Assembly (NCBI GenBank): GCA_902388455.1
Contig: CABMPD010000013.1
Span: 1-64,000, forward strand
DNA from: an uncultured Alistipes sp.
GTDB taxonomy: Bacteria; Bacteroidota; Bacteroidia; Bacteroidales; UBA932
Length of the DNA: 64,000 nt
Direction: 5' to 3'
Shown here: one piece after another, positions 48,466 through 57,002 of the stretch
How positions within the stretch are numbered: the first letter of the stretch is position 1
How the letters are laid out: each line of letters begins with the position of its first letter
The notes under the pieces: generated by a model
The model's database searches: none
What the model saw: only the letters and a program-made list of their open reading frames with translations
Told to the model about the DNA's origin: nothing
Translations under genes and position numbers: made by a program

Positions 48466-49407
48466 TCATAGCCTGTATACATCGTCGGGATAATGCACCC
48501 GGGTCAGGAAGAGGGCATGTCCCGGCACGGACTGTCCGGCCCGGCACCGGTCGCGGGAGGCCATCACGTCCAGGACCCATTCCGGCTCGTGCCGTCCGCG
48601 TCCCACCTCGACCAGGGTCCCGACTATGGCGCGGACCATGTTGCGCAGGAAACGGTTGGCGGTGATGGTAAATACCAGGTACGAAGGAAAGGCGTCCGGG
48701 GCTGCTCCGGGTATTGTCCCGGATATCGGAGTGAAGCCGGAGGGAGTGAAGTCAGAGGGAGTGAGGCCGGAGGGAGTGGTGCCGGAAAGAGTGGTGCCGG
48801 AAGGGTCGATGCCGGAGGCAACTGTTGCGGATGGCAGCGGTTCTATATCCGGCATGGGGGCTATGGCCGGTGTCCAGCGGCTCCATCCGGCAGCCGTTAC
48901 CTCGCACAGCGGTGAGGAGGCCGCGCTTCCGGTCTTCTCGAAGCAGCTGAAATCGTGTTGTCCCAGCAGCAGGGCGGCGCTACGGTTCATGGCCTCCACG
49001 TCCAGCGGGTACTTGCAGTACCATGAGAAGTCCTGCACGAAAGGGTCCTTCTTTCCATGGATATAGTACCTGTAGGTGCGGCTGTCCGCATCGAACCGCG
49101 CGTGGGCGTCATCCCTCACTCTGGTGATGCTGCGAAACACAATATTTTTCGGCAGAATGGCATTTATTTTGTAGATTACGTGCGCGGGGTCTTCCAACAG
49201 ACAAAGGCTGTCAGAGTCGAAGTGGGCTGTGAAGTCCGAGGCATGGACTCCGGCATCCGTCCTTCCGGCCCCGACCACGGAGATTTTCTCCCCGAGAACG
49301 GCTGAAGCGGCCTTCTGGATTTCGTCCTGGACACTTGGAGCATTGTCCTGAATCTGCCATCCGGAGAGTCCCGAGCCGTTGTAGGATATTGAAGCGAAAA
49401 ACCTCAT
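48466..49407 (-). CDS. truA: tRNA pseudouridine synthase A with a repetitive insertion
   Basis: A 313-aa enzyme from the ATG at 49407 (MRFFASISYNG); a start 42 nt upstream would add residues outside the family. It makes pseudouridine at tRNA positions 38-40. The catalytic Asp is in GAGRTDAGVHA, with RTYRYYIHG and ANRFLRNMVRAIVGTLVEVG also conserved. Between CEVTAAGWSRW and YLVFTI there is an extra stretch of about 63 residues rich in Pro/Ser/Thr, built partly from five-residue repeats (TPSGF-like). The insertion corresponds to a 15-bp minisatellite at 48721-48825. Confidence 0.95.
   Translation of the reverse strand: MRFFASISYNGSGLSGWQIQDNAPSVQDEIQKAASAVLGEKISVVGAGRTDAGVHASDFTAHFDSDSLCLLEDPAHVIYKINAILPKNIVFRSITRVRDDAHARFDADSRTYRYYIHGKKDPFVQDFSWYCKYPLDVEAMNRSAALLLGQHDFSCFEKTGSAASSPLCEVTAAGWSRWTPAIAPMPDIEPLPSATVASGIDPSGTTLSGTTPSGLTPSDFTPSGFTPISGTIPGAAPDAFPSYLVFTITANRFLRNMVRAIVGTLVEVGRGRHEPEWVLDVMASRDRCRAGQSVPGHALFLTRVHYPDDVYRL
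48721..48825. repeat. 15-bp minisatellite within truA
   Basis: Seven 15-bp units starting at 48721, 48736, 48751, 48766, 48781, 48796 and 48811 (for example GCCGGAGGGAGTGAA, GTCAGAGGGAGTGAG, GCCGGAGGGAGTGGT). The period is a multiple of three, so copy changes keep the truA frame. Confidence 0.9.
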
Positions 49408-49446
49408 TGTTGGAGAAAATCGATTATTTTTGTAAAAATTCGATGA

Positions 49447-49454
49447 CAAAAATA
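49447..49454 (-). promoter_or_regulatory. -7 box for truA
   Basis: TATTTTTG on the minus strand fits TAnnTTTG and lies 40 nt before the chosen truA ATG, in the gap shared with moxR. It supports the shorter truA start. No -33 box at normal spacing. Confidence 0.5.
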
Positions 49455-49467
49455 CAAATATTTTGAT

Positions 49468-50460
49468 ATGGACACCGTAAACATTAAAGAATTAAACGAG
49501 CGAATTCAGAAAGAGAGCGCCTTCGTGGACATCCTCTCGATGGAGATGACGAAGGTGATCGTAGGACAGAAACATCTGGTGGAGAATCTGCTTATCGGCC
49601 TTCTGGCCAACGGGCACATCCTTCTCGAAGGTGTTCCTGGTCTGGCCAAGACTCTTGCCATCAACACTCTGGCCTCGTGCGTGAACGCCAGGTTCAGCCG
49701 TATCCAGTTTACCCCCGACCTGCTCCCTGCGGACCTTATCGGTACGATGATATACAGTCAGAAGAGCGAGCAGTTCCAGATTAAGAAAGGCCCTGTCTTC
49801 GCCAACTTCATACTGGCCGATGAGATCAACCGTTCTCCGGCCAAGGTCCAGTCCGCACTCCTCGAGGCCATGCAGGAGCGCCAGGTGACCATCGGTGACC
49901 AGACCTTCAAGCTTCCCGAGCCCTTCCTCGTGATGGCCACCCAGAACCCTATCGAGCAGGAAGGTACCTATCCGCTGCCCGAGGCCCAGGTCGACCGTTT
50001 CATGCTGAAGGTAGTGGTGACCTACCCCAAGAAGGAGGAGGAGAAACTGATCATCCGCATGAACAACAGCGGCACCTTCCCCAAGGCCAGCGCCGTACTC
50101 CAGCCCGAGGACATCATCAAGGCCCGAGAGGTGGTCCGCGAGGTGTACATGGACGAGAAGATCGAGCGCTATATCGTGGATATCGTCTACGCCACCCGCA
50201 CCCCGTCCGACTACGGACTGAAGTCCCTGACCGACATGATTTCCTACGGAGCATCGCCCCGTGCCTCCATATCCCTGGCCATGGCCTCCAAGGCATACGC
50301 CTTCATCAAGCGCCGCGGCTACGTGATACCCGAGGACGTGAGGGCCGTCTGCTACGAGGTGCTCCGTCACCGTATCGGCCTGACCTATGAGGCTGAGGCC
50401 GAGAACGTAACATCCGAGAACATCATTTCCGACATCATCAACGCAGTGGAGGTACCGTAG
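49468..50460 (+). CDS. MoxR-family AAA+ ATPase
   Basis: A 330-aa ATPase with Walker A GVPGLAKT (about residue 54), Walker B ILADEINR and the sensor-1 MATQNP motif. MoxR proteins act as chaperones for von Willebrand A proteins; the DUF58 and BatA/B proteins encoded next are typical clients. It heads the Bat (Bacteroides aerotolerance) operon, with only 3 nt to the next gene. Confidence 0.96.
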   Translation: MDTVNIKELNERIQKESAFVDILSMEMTKVIVGQKHLVENLLIGLLANGHILLEGVPGLAKTLAINTLASCVNARFSRIQFTPDLLPADLIGTMIYSQKSEQFQIKKGPVFANFILADEINRSPAKVQSALLEAMQERQVTIGDQTFKLPEPFLVMATQNPIEQEGTYPLPEAQVDRFMLKVVVTYPKKEEEKLIIRMNNSGTFPKASAVLQPEDIIKAREVVREVYMDEKIERYIVDIVYATRTPSDYGLKSLTDMISYGASPRASISLAMASKAYAFIKRRGYVIPEDVRAVCYEVLRHRIGLTYEAEAENVTSENIISDIINAVEVP

Positions 50461-50463
50461 TCT

Positions 50464-51351
50464 ATGGACAGCAACGACCTGTTGAAGAAAGTACGCAAGA
50501 TAGAGATCAAGACCCGGGCCCTCTCGAGCCAGATCTTCGCGGGCGAGTACCACTCGGCCTTCAAGGGCCGCGGTATGGCCTTCAGCGAGGTGCGCGAGTA
50601 CCAGATAGGGGACGATGTGCGCAATATGGACTGGAACGTGACCGCCCGCACGGGCACTCCTTATATAAAGGTGTTCGAGGAGGAGAGGGAACTGACCGTC
50701 ATGCTGCTCATCGACGCCAGCGGCTCCGGCTGGTTCGGAACCTCGTCCAAGACGAAGAAGGATCTGACGGCGGAGATAGCGGCGGTGCTCTCATTCTCCG
50801 CATCCATCAACAATGACAAGGTCGGGGCCCTGTTCTTCAGCACCCGCGTGGAGAAATTCATCCCTCCCAAGAAGGGCCGCAGCCACCTGCTGAGGATCAT
50901 CCGCGAGGTCCTGGAGTTCCGCCCGGAGGAGAAGGGTACGGACATCGGGGAAGCCCTCCGCTTCCTGACCAACGCCCTGAAGAAGAAGTGCACGGCATTC
51001 CTGCTCTCCGACATGCTGGACATCGACCCGCAGACCTTCCGCCCCCGCTACGAAGACGCTCTGAAGGTGGCGGTGAACCGGCACGACCTGTCGGTGATCA
51101 ATATCTACGACGAAAGGGACCGCACCCTGCCCGACGTGGGCCTTCTCCCGGTAAGGGACAATGAGACGGGCCGCATCGTCTACGTGGACACCTCCCGCCG
51201 CTCCGTCCGCGAGGACTACGGGGAGTGGTCGCGCAAGGCCTACGCGGAGACTCTGCTGACCCTGCGCAAGTACAAGGTGGACACCGTCAGCATCCGGACC
51301 GACCAGGACTATGTCAAGAGCCTGGTGGCTCTGTTCCAGACGCGGGCATAG
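50464..51351 (+). CDS. DUF58 protein, von Willebrand A-like
   Basis: A 295-aa cytosolic protein with the DUF58 signature FKGRGMAFSEVREYQIGDDVRNMDWNVTAR in two parts around residues 36-65, and a vWA-like core with DASGSG (MIDAS-type). It follows moxR by 3 nt, and the two families are nearly always paired. It is part of the aerotolerance operon; its molecular role is unknown. Confidence 0.95.
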   Translation: MDSNDLLKKVRKIEIKTRALSSQIFAGEYHSAFKGRGMAFSEVREYQIGDDVRNMDWNVTARTGTPYIKVFEEERELTVMLLIDASGSGWFGTSSKTKKDLTAEIAAVLSFSASINNDKVGALFFSTRVEKFIPPKKGRSHLLRIIREVLEFRPEEKGTDIGEALRFLTNALKKKCTAFLLSDMLDIDPQTFRPRYEDALKVAVNRHDLSVINIYDERDRTLPDVGLLPVRDNETGRIVYVDTSRRSVREDYGEWSRKAYAETLLTLRKYKVDTVSIRTDQDYVKSLVALFQTRA

Positions 51352-51374
51352 GAGAATTTAGGACAATTGGAAAT

Positions 51375-52439
51375 ATGAGATACAGAATATTCAGCACAGT
51401 GACAGCGGCCGCGGCCCTCCTTCTGCTCTCCGTCCTCAGGGCGGGGGCGCAGGAAATCGTCTCGGCGGGAGTCTCCCGCGACACGATTCTCATCGGGGAT
51501 CAGATCGAGTGGACCTCCGAGATGCAGGTGCCCCGCGGCATGTCCGTCAGGATAGACTCGATGTCGGGCTACGTGGTGCCCGGAGTCGAGCTGATAGGGG
51601 ACTTCACGATAGACACGGTGGACCGGGGCCGGGACTTCTCCCGGGTGCAGACCCGCGCCACCATCACCTCCTTCGACAGCGGCAGCTATGTCCTGCCCCC
51701 GCTGGTGGTCTACGTCTACCGCGGGGAGGATGCGGTGGACACCCTCCGTCTTCCGGAGGTGCCCCTGGAGGTGACCACGATACCGATTGACACCACGACT
51801 TACGAGATGTACGACATCCGGCCGCAGTTCCGCTACCCGGTGACCTTCGCGGAGGTGCTGCCGTGGGTGGCCGGAGGCATTGTCCTGGTGGCCGCCATCA
51901 TAGCCGTCTGGCGGCTGATAGTCCGCAGGCGGAAGAACCGTCCTCTCTTCGGCAAGCCCACTCCGCAGGACCCTCCCCACATCGTGGCTCTGCGCGACCT
52001 GGACCGTATCCGGGGCGAGAAGCTCTGGCAGACCGGCAATCAGAAGCAGTACTACACCGAGATTACCGACACCCTCCGCGTCTACATAGAGAAGCGCTTC
52101 GGAGTCAAGACCATAGAGCGTACATCCGGAGAGATACTGGTGGATCTTTCCACCAAGGATATCCAGCCCTCGGACTTCGAGTCGCTGAAGGATCTCTTCG
52201 GCACGGCCGACCTGGTCAAGTTCGCCAAGTACACTGCCTCCGAGTCGGAGAATGAGAATGCCGTGCCGGTAGCGGTGCGCTTTGTCAACGACACCTTCAT
52301 GCAGGAACTGGAAGCCGATGCGGAAAAGGCCGGGAAGAACGGAAATAACGCCGGAGCGGACGGAAAGGGCAGCTCACGGACTGGAAATGACGGAAACGGT
52401 GACAAAACCGGAATGACAGGAGGGCAGGGCGATGAATAA
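51375..52439 (+). CDS. Bat-operon membrane protein of unknown function (upstream of batA)
   Basis: A 354-aa protein starting at 51375 (MRYRIFSTVTAAA). The signal peptide ends in LRAGAQ. A beta-rich extracytoplasmic domain (about 25-160) follows, with the phrase GDQIEWTSEMQVP resembling BatD-type Ig domains. One membrane helix (WVAGGIVLVAAIIAVWRLIV) is near residues 157-176. A cytoplasmic part with RGEKLWQTGNQKQYYTEITDTL and a Gly/Asn/Lys-rich tail completes it. It looks like the DUF4381-type proteins found with bat genes. It overlaps batA by 8 nt. Confidence 0.78.
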   Translation: MRYRIFSTVTAAAALLLLSVLRAGAQEIVSAGVSRDTILIGDQIEWTSEMQVPRGMSVRIDSMSGYVVPGVELIGDFTIDTVDRGRDFSRVQTRATITSFDSGSYVLPPLVVYVYRGEDAVDTLRLPEVPLEVTTIPIDTTTYEMYDIRPQFRYPVTFAEVLPWVAGGIVLVAAIIAVWRLIVRRRKNRPLFGKPTPQDPPHIVALRDLDRIRGEKLWQTGNQKQYYTEITDTLRVYIEKRFGVKTIERTSGEILVDLSTKDIQPSDFESLKDLFGTADLVKFAKYTASESENENAVPVAVRFVNDTFMQELEADAEKAGKNGNNAGADGKGSSRTGNDGNGDKTGMTGGQGDE

Positions 52440-53427
52440 CCTTTTCTTTGAGTATCCGTGGGTGCTGTGGCTGGAACTGCTGCTCGTCCCGATGGCTGCC
52501 TGGTACGTATGGAAACAGGTGCGCCGCCGCCGTCCTTACGTGGCCATGTCCACTGCCGCCCCTTTCTCCGCGGCAAGTGCAGGAGCGGCCAGGGTGCTGC
52601 GCCATCTCCCGGCTGTACTGAGGCTGATAGCAGTGGCGCTGCTGATAGTGGCCATCGCCCGGCCCCGCAGCTCGTCCAATGTCAGCAGGACCGACACCGA
52701 GGGCATCGACATCGTCCTGGCCATGGACGTGTCCACCAGTATGCTGGCCCGCGACTTCAACCCGGACCGTATAGAGGCGGCCAAGAACATCGCCATAGAG
52801 TTCATCTCCCAGCGGCCTTCGGACCGTATCGGAGTGGTGGTCTTCGCCGGTGAGAGTTACACCCAGTCGCCCCTGACCACCGACCGCGCCACCCTGATCA
52901 ACCTCATCAAGGAGATAGAGTGCGGCCTGATAGATGACGGTACCGCGATAGGCAACGGCCTGGCCAACGCCGTGGCCCGCCTCAAGGACTCCCAGGCCAA
53001 GAGCCGCGTGGTCATCCTGCTCACCGACGGAGTGAACAACCGCGGAGAGATAGCTCCCCTGACAGCGGCCGAGATAGCCAAGACCTACGGGGTACGCGTC
53101 TACACGATAGGTGTGGGCGCCATGGGGACGGCTCCTTATCCCGTGATGACGCCGTTCGGAGTGCAGGTGCGCAACATCCCCGTGGAGATAGACGAGGACC
53201 TGCTGAAGCAGATAGCAGAGCAGACCGGAGGGTCCTACTTCCGGGCTACCGACAACACGAAGCTCCTGCAGATCTACGGTGAGATCAACGAGATGGAGAA
53301 GGTCAAGATTACCGTCGACTCCTTCCCCGTCTATACCGAGGAATTCGGCCGTTTCGCCGTATGGGCCCTGGCCGCGTTCCTGCTTGAGATAATTTTGAGA
53401 ATTTTTGCAGCAAGGAGGATAGCATGA
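52432..53427 (+). CDS. batA: BatA, von Willebrand A membrane protein
   Basis: A 331-aa protein with two N-terminal membrane helices (LWLELLLVPMAAWYV and LIAVALLIVAIA), a vWA domain with an intact MIDAS motif DVSTS (Asp99-Ser103), and a helix near the C-terminus (FAVWALAAFLLEIILRIFAA). It is a classical BatA. Its ATGAATAA start overlaps the preceding gene by 8 nt, and its TGA overlaps the next start by 4 nt. The Bat operon was described for Bacteroides oxygen tolerance; the biochemical role is unclear. Confidence 0.94.
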   Translation: MNNLFFEYPWVLWLELLLVPMAAWYVWKQVRRRRPYVAMSTAAPFSAASAGAARVLRHLPAVLRLIAVALLIVAIARPRSSSNVSRTDTEGIDIVLAMDVSTSMLARDFNPDRIEAAKNIAIEFISQRPSDRIGVVVFAGESYTQSPLTTDRATLINLIKEIECGLIDDGTAIGNGLANAVARLKDSQAKSRVVILLTDGVNNRGEIAPLTAAEIAKTYGVRVYTIGVGAMGTAPYPVMTPFGVQVRNIPVEIDEDLLKQIAEQTGGSYFRATDNTKLLQIYGEINEMEKVKITVDSFPVYTEEFGRFAVWALAAFLLEIILRIFAARRIA

Positions 53428-55178
53428 TATATTTGGCACAAGGCGGGTATCTGTTGCTGATACTGCTGATACCCCTGATGTTCATAGCATACTGGCTGAT
53501 GCGCCGTATCAGAAGGAAGAGGCTGGCCCGTTTCGGAGACCCGGAACTGGTGGCGCGGCTTACGCCCGAGGTGCCCCGCCGCAAGGGCTGGGCTAAGCTG
53601 ACCCTCCTCTCCATTGCCCTGTTCTTCTTCTGCATAGGCATGTCCAGACCCCAGATCGGAGCCACCCTCAAGGAACGGCAGATCAAGGGCGCCGAGATCA
53701 TGGTGGTGCTCGACGTCTCCAACTCCATGCTGGCCGAGGACTACTCTCCCAACCGTCTGGAGCGGGCCAAGCTGGCCATCTCCAAGCTGGTGGACGAGTT
53801 GCAGGGCGACCGTATCGGCCTGATTATCTTCGCAGGCGAGTCATTCGTCCAGCTGCCGATCACCTCCGACTACGTATCGGCCAAGATTTTCCTCAACTCC
53901 ATAACCACTGAGTCCGTGCCCGTGCAGGGCACCGCTCTGGGCGAGGCCATCAGGACTGCCATCCGCGGATTCACTTCGGAGAGCGAGCACAGCCGGGCCA
54001 TCATCCTGATAACCGACGGCGAGAACCACGAGGACGACCCCGTGGCAGCCGCCCGTGATGCCGTGGATATGGGAGCGAGGGTATTCTGTATCGGAGTAGG
54101 CTCTCCCGAGGGCAAGCCGATTCCGATGGACGGCGGTCTGCTCAAGGACAAGGACGGCAATATAGTCGTGACCCGTCTGGACGAGCAGACTCTCCGGGAC
54201 ATCGCCTCCGCCGGACAGGGCCTCTACGTGAGGGCCGGCAACACCGAGTTCGGCCTCAATCCCGTCATCGACGAGATCCGCACCCTCCAGGACAAGGAGT
54301 TCCAGTCCGTAGTATTCGAAGAATTTGACGAACAGTATATGTACTTTTTTGCAATAGCACTGGTGTTCCTCCTGCTGGAGTTTTTCATGTCGGACACCCG
54401 TAACCGGAAAAGCCTCTTCGGACGCGGCGGGAAGGTCCTGACCGTGCTGGCTGCCCTTCTGGTGCTCTCTCCGGCCATCCTTTCGGCCCAGAGCGACCGC
54501 TCTGAGGTACGCGCCGGCAACCGGGACTTCAAGAAGGGGCAGTACCGTGAGGCGGAGATAGACTACAAGCGGGCCCTGATTGCCGATTCAGCCTCGGTCA
54601 CGGCCAAGTACAATCTGGGCAATGCCCTCTACAAGGCCGAAAGCTACAATGAGGCAGAACTGTACTTCAAGGATCTGGGCGATACCCTTAAAAACCTGTC
54701 GAAGTCCAAGGCCTCGGACTACTTCCACAACAGCGGCAACCTGGCTCTCAAGCAGAAGAAGTATCAGGAGGCCGTGGAGGCCTTCAAGGAGTCCCTGCGT
54801 CTGCAGCCGGACAATTTCGAGACCAAGTCCAATCTGGCCTATGCCCAGAAGATGCTGAAGGACCAGCAGCAACAGCAGCAGAATCAGCAGAACCAGCAGA
54901 ACCAGCAGAATCAGGACCAGCAACAGAATCAGGATCAGCAGCAGAACAACGATCAGAACCAGGATCAGAACCAGAACCAGAACAATCAGGACCAGAACCA
55001 GGATCAGCAGCAGAACGACAATCAGCAGCAACAGCAGCAGAATCAGCCGCAGATATCCCCTCAGGCCGCGCAGCAGATGCTCCAGGCCATAGAGGACAAG
55101 GAAAAGCAGACCCAGGATAAGGTCAAGAAGGCAAAGGCTCTGCAGCAGAAATCTAAAGAGAAGGAGAAAAATTGGTAA
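53424..55178 (+). CDS. batB/batC: BatB-BatC fusion: vWA domain plus TPR and a Gln/Asn-rich tail
   Basis: A 584-aa protein. Residues 1-340 are BatB: two helices, a vWA domain with the MIDAS motif DVSNS (Asp97-Ser101) and a further helix (YFFAIALVFLLLEFFM). Without a stop, a hydrophobic segment (VLTVLAALLVLSPAILSAQ) that looks like a former BatC signal peptide leads into TPR repeats (RAGNRDFKKGQYREAEIDYKRA; FHNSGNLALKQKKYQEAVEAF). A long Gln/Asn-rich stretch (about 474-548) and a charged end follow. An internal ATG at 54387 could still give separate BatC. The frame looks continuous, so this is a fusion and not a sequencing split. Confidence 0.88.
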   Translation: MIYLAQGGYLLLILLIPLMFIAYWLMRRIRRKRLARFGDPELVARLTPEVPRRKGWAKLTLLSIALFFFCIGMSRPQIGATLKERQIKGAEIMVVLDVSNSMLAEDYSPNRLERAKLAISKLVDELQGDRIGLIIFAGESFVQLPITSDYVSAKIFLNSITTESVPVQGTALGEAIRTAIRGFTSESEHSRAIILITDGENHEDDPVAAARDAVDMGARVFCIGVGSPEGKPIPMDGGLLKDKDGNIVVTRLDEQTLRDIASAGQGLYVRAGNTEFGLNPVIDEIRTLQDKEFQSVVFEEFDEQYMYFFAIALVFLLLEFFMSDTRNRKSLFGRGGKVLTVLAALLVLSPAILSAQSDRSEVRAGNRDFKKGQYREAEIDYKRALIADSASVTAKYNLGNALYKAESYNEAELYFKDLGDTLKNLSKSKASDYFHNSGNLALKQKKYQEAVEAFKESLRLQPDNFETKSNLAYAQKMLKDQQQQQQNQQNQQNQQNQDQQQNQDQQQNNDQNQDQNQNQNNQDQNQDQQQNDNQQQQQQNQPQISPQAAQQMLQAIEDKEKQTQDKVKKAKALQQKSKEKEKNW

Positions 55179-55179
55179 A

Positions 55180-57000
55180 ATGATAAAGGGATTGTACAGA
55201 GTATTCGGCAGAACGGCGGCGGCAGCGGCACTGACGCTGCTGTGCGTGCTTACAGCGTCGGCCCAGAACAGCTTTACGGTGGACGCACCGGCGGTGGTCT
55301 CCACCGACGAGATATTCAGGGTGGTATTCACGGCAACTTACGAGGGCGGTAAGGTGTCGGACTTCACACCTCCCTCCTTCGAGGGACTGGAGGTGCTGGC
55401 CGGACCGATTCCGTCTACATCGACCAGTTTTCAGAGTATCAACGGCCAGAGCTCCACGACCCATGCTCACAGCTACACATACACCGTAAGGGCTGTGCAG
55501 GAGGGCAAGGTGACGTTGGGTGCGGCTTCGGTGAAGATAGGCAAGGAGACCTATAAAACAGAACCCAGAACTATAGAAGCAGTCAAGGGCGAAGTGCCTG
55601 ACCAGGGCTCCGCCGCTTCCGGAGGGCAGCGCCAGAGCGCGGGTGAGGACCTGATGCTGCGCATGAGTGTCAGCAAGACTCGGGCGGTGGTGGGCGAGCC
55701 GGTCATAGTGACCCTCAAACTCTATGTCCAGACTTCCGCCATCAGCGGCTTCGAGGACGTGCGCTTCCCGACCTTTGACGGGTTCTGGAGCCAGGAGATA
55801 GACGCTCCGCAGAACATCCAGTTCGTCCGCGAGAACTACAACGGGAAGATTTACAACGCGGCACTTCTGCGGCGTTACATGCTGCTGCCCCAGCAGACCG
55901 GAGCCCTGACCATCGACCCCTCGGAGCTGGTGTGCCTCCTCCAGATACGGGCCGAGTCCACCGGACCCCGCTCCATCTTCGACGATTTCTTCAGCTCTTA
56001 CCAGACAATACGCAAGCGGGTGACCAGTGAGCCGGTGACTGTGAATGTATCGGCCCTGCCGTCCGGAGCTCCGGCCTCCTTTACCGGAGGGGTGGGGTCG
56101 TTCAGGATGACGGCCGGCTTTGTCTCGGACAGCGTTTCCGCCCATGAGGCGACTTCCCTTAGGGTAGAGATATCCGGTACAGGCAATATCAATATGGTGG
56201 ATGCTCCCAAGATGCAGTTCCCTGCTGATTTCGAGGCGTACGATATACGTAAGACGGAGAATATCTCGACCGGTACATCCGGAGCTTCCGGAACGCTGAC
56301 GTTCGAGTATCCGTTCATTCCGCGTGCCCCCGGAGTATTTGATATAGATCCAGTGGAATTTACCTATTATGATGTGCAGGCCGGACGTTACCGTACCCTC
56401 TCCTCCGGGCCGTTGCGTCTGAAGGTGGGCGAGGGTACCCACACCGACGCGGCCGTCATTCCCTCCGGAGTGAGCAAGCGTAGCGTTGAGAGCCTGGGCG
56501 AGGATATCCGCTTCATTTCCACTACTCCCCGCCTGAAAAAGGCCGGCCGGATGATGGTCAGCTCACCAGCGATGCTCATCATCCCGATAGTGATAGTGCT
56601 GGCGGCGGCTGCCGTGTGGGTGCTTCTGAACCGTAGCATCGCCCGCCGCAGCGACGTGGCCGGTACCCGCAACCGCAAGGCCCTGAAGGTGGCCCGTGCC
56701 CGTCTGAAGAACGCCTCCGCCTTCCTGAAGCAGGGACTTTTCAGTGCGTTCTACGAAGAGCTGCACAAGGCCCTGCACGGCTATATCTCCGACAAGCTGA
56801 TGCTGCCGGTGGCCGACCTGACCCGGGAGAGAATAGGGGAGGAACTCCGCTCCCGTGGTAAGGACGAGGCTGTGGTGCAGGCGCTCTCAGACATACTCGA
56901 TGCCTGCGAGTATGCCCGCTATGCCCCTGCTTCCGGCTCCGAGGCTATGGAGAAGCACTATGAGCAGGCAGTTAAGGTTATTTCAGAAATAGAAAGTTGA
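55180..57000 (+). CDS. batD: BatD oxygen-tolerance protein
   Basis: A 606-aa secreted membrane protein with a signal peptide ending in LTASAQ. Tandem beta-sandwich domains follow, with the BatD phrases FTVDAPAVVSTDEIFRVVFTA, TPPSFEGLEVLAGP and PEVDPVEFTYYD-type (DIDPVEFTYYDVQAGRYRTL). A membrane helix is near residue 465 (LIIPIVIVLAAAAVWVLL), then a cytoplasmic helical domain. It starts 1 nt after the batB/batC stop. Confidence 0.94.
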   Translation: MIKGLYRVFGRTAAAAALTLLCVLTASAQNSFTVDAPAVVSTDEIFRVVFTATYEGGKVSDFTPPSFEGLEVLAGPIPSTSTSFQSINGQSSTTHAHSYTYTVRAVQEGKVTLGAASVKIGKETYKTEPRTIEAVKGEVPDQGSAASGGQRQSAGEDLMLRMSVSKTRAVVGEPVIVTLKLYVQTSAISGFEDVRFPTFDGFWSQEIDAPQNIQFVRENYNGKIYNAALLRRYMLLPQQTGALTIDPSELVCLLQIRAESTGPRSIFDDFFSSYQTIRKRVTSEPVTVNVSALPSGAPASFTGGVGSFRMTAGFVSDSVSAHEATSLRVEISGTGNINMVDAPKMQFPADFEAYDIRKTENISTGTSGASGTLTFEYPFIPRAPGVFDIDPVEFTYYDVQAGRYRTLSSGPLRLKVGEGTHTDAAVIPSGVSKRSVESLGEDIRFISTTPRLKKAGRMMVSSPAMLIIPIVIVLAAAAVWVLLNRSIARRSDVAGTRNRKALKVARARLKNASAFLKQGLFSAFYEELHKALHGYISDKLMLPVADLTRERIGEELRSRGKDEAVVQALSDILDACEYARYAPASGSEAMEKHYEQAVKVISEIES

Positions 57001-57002
57001 GT

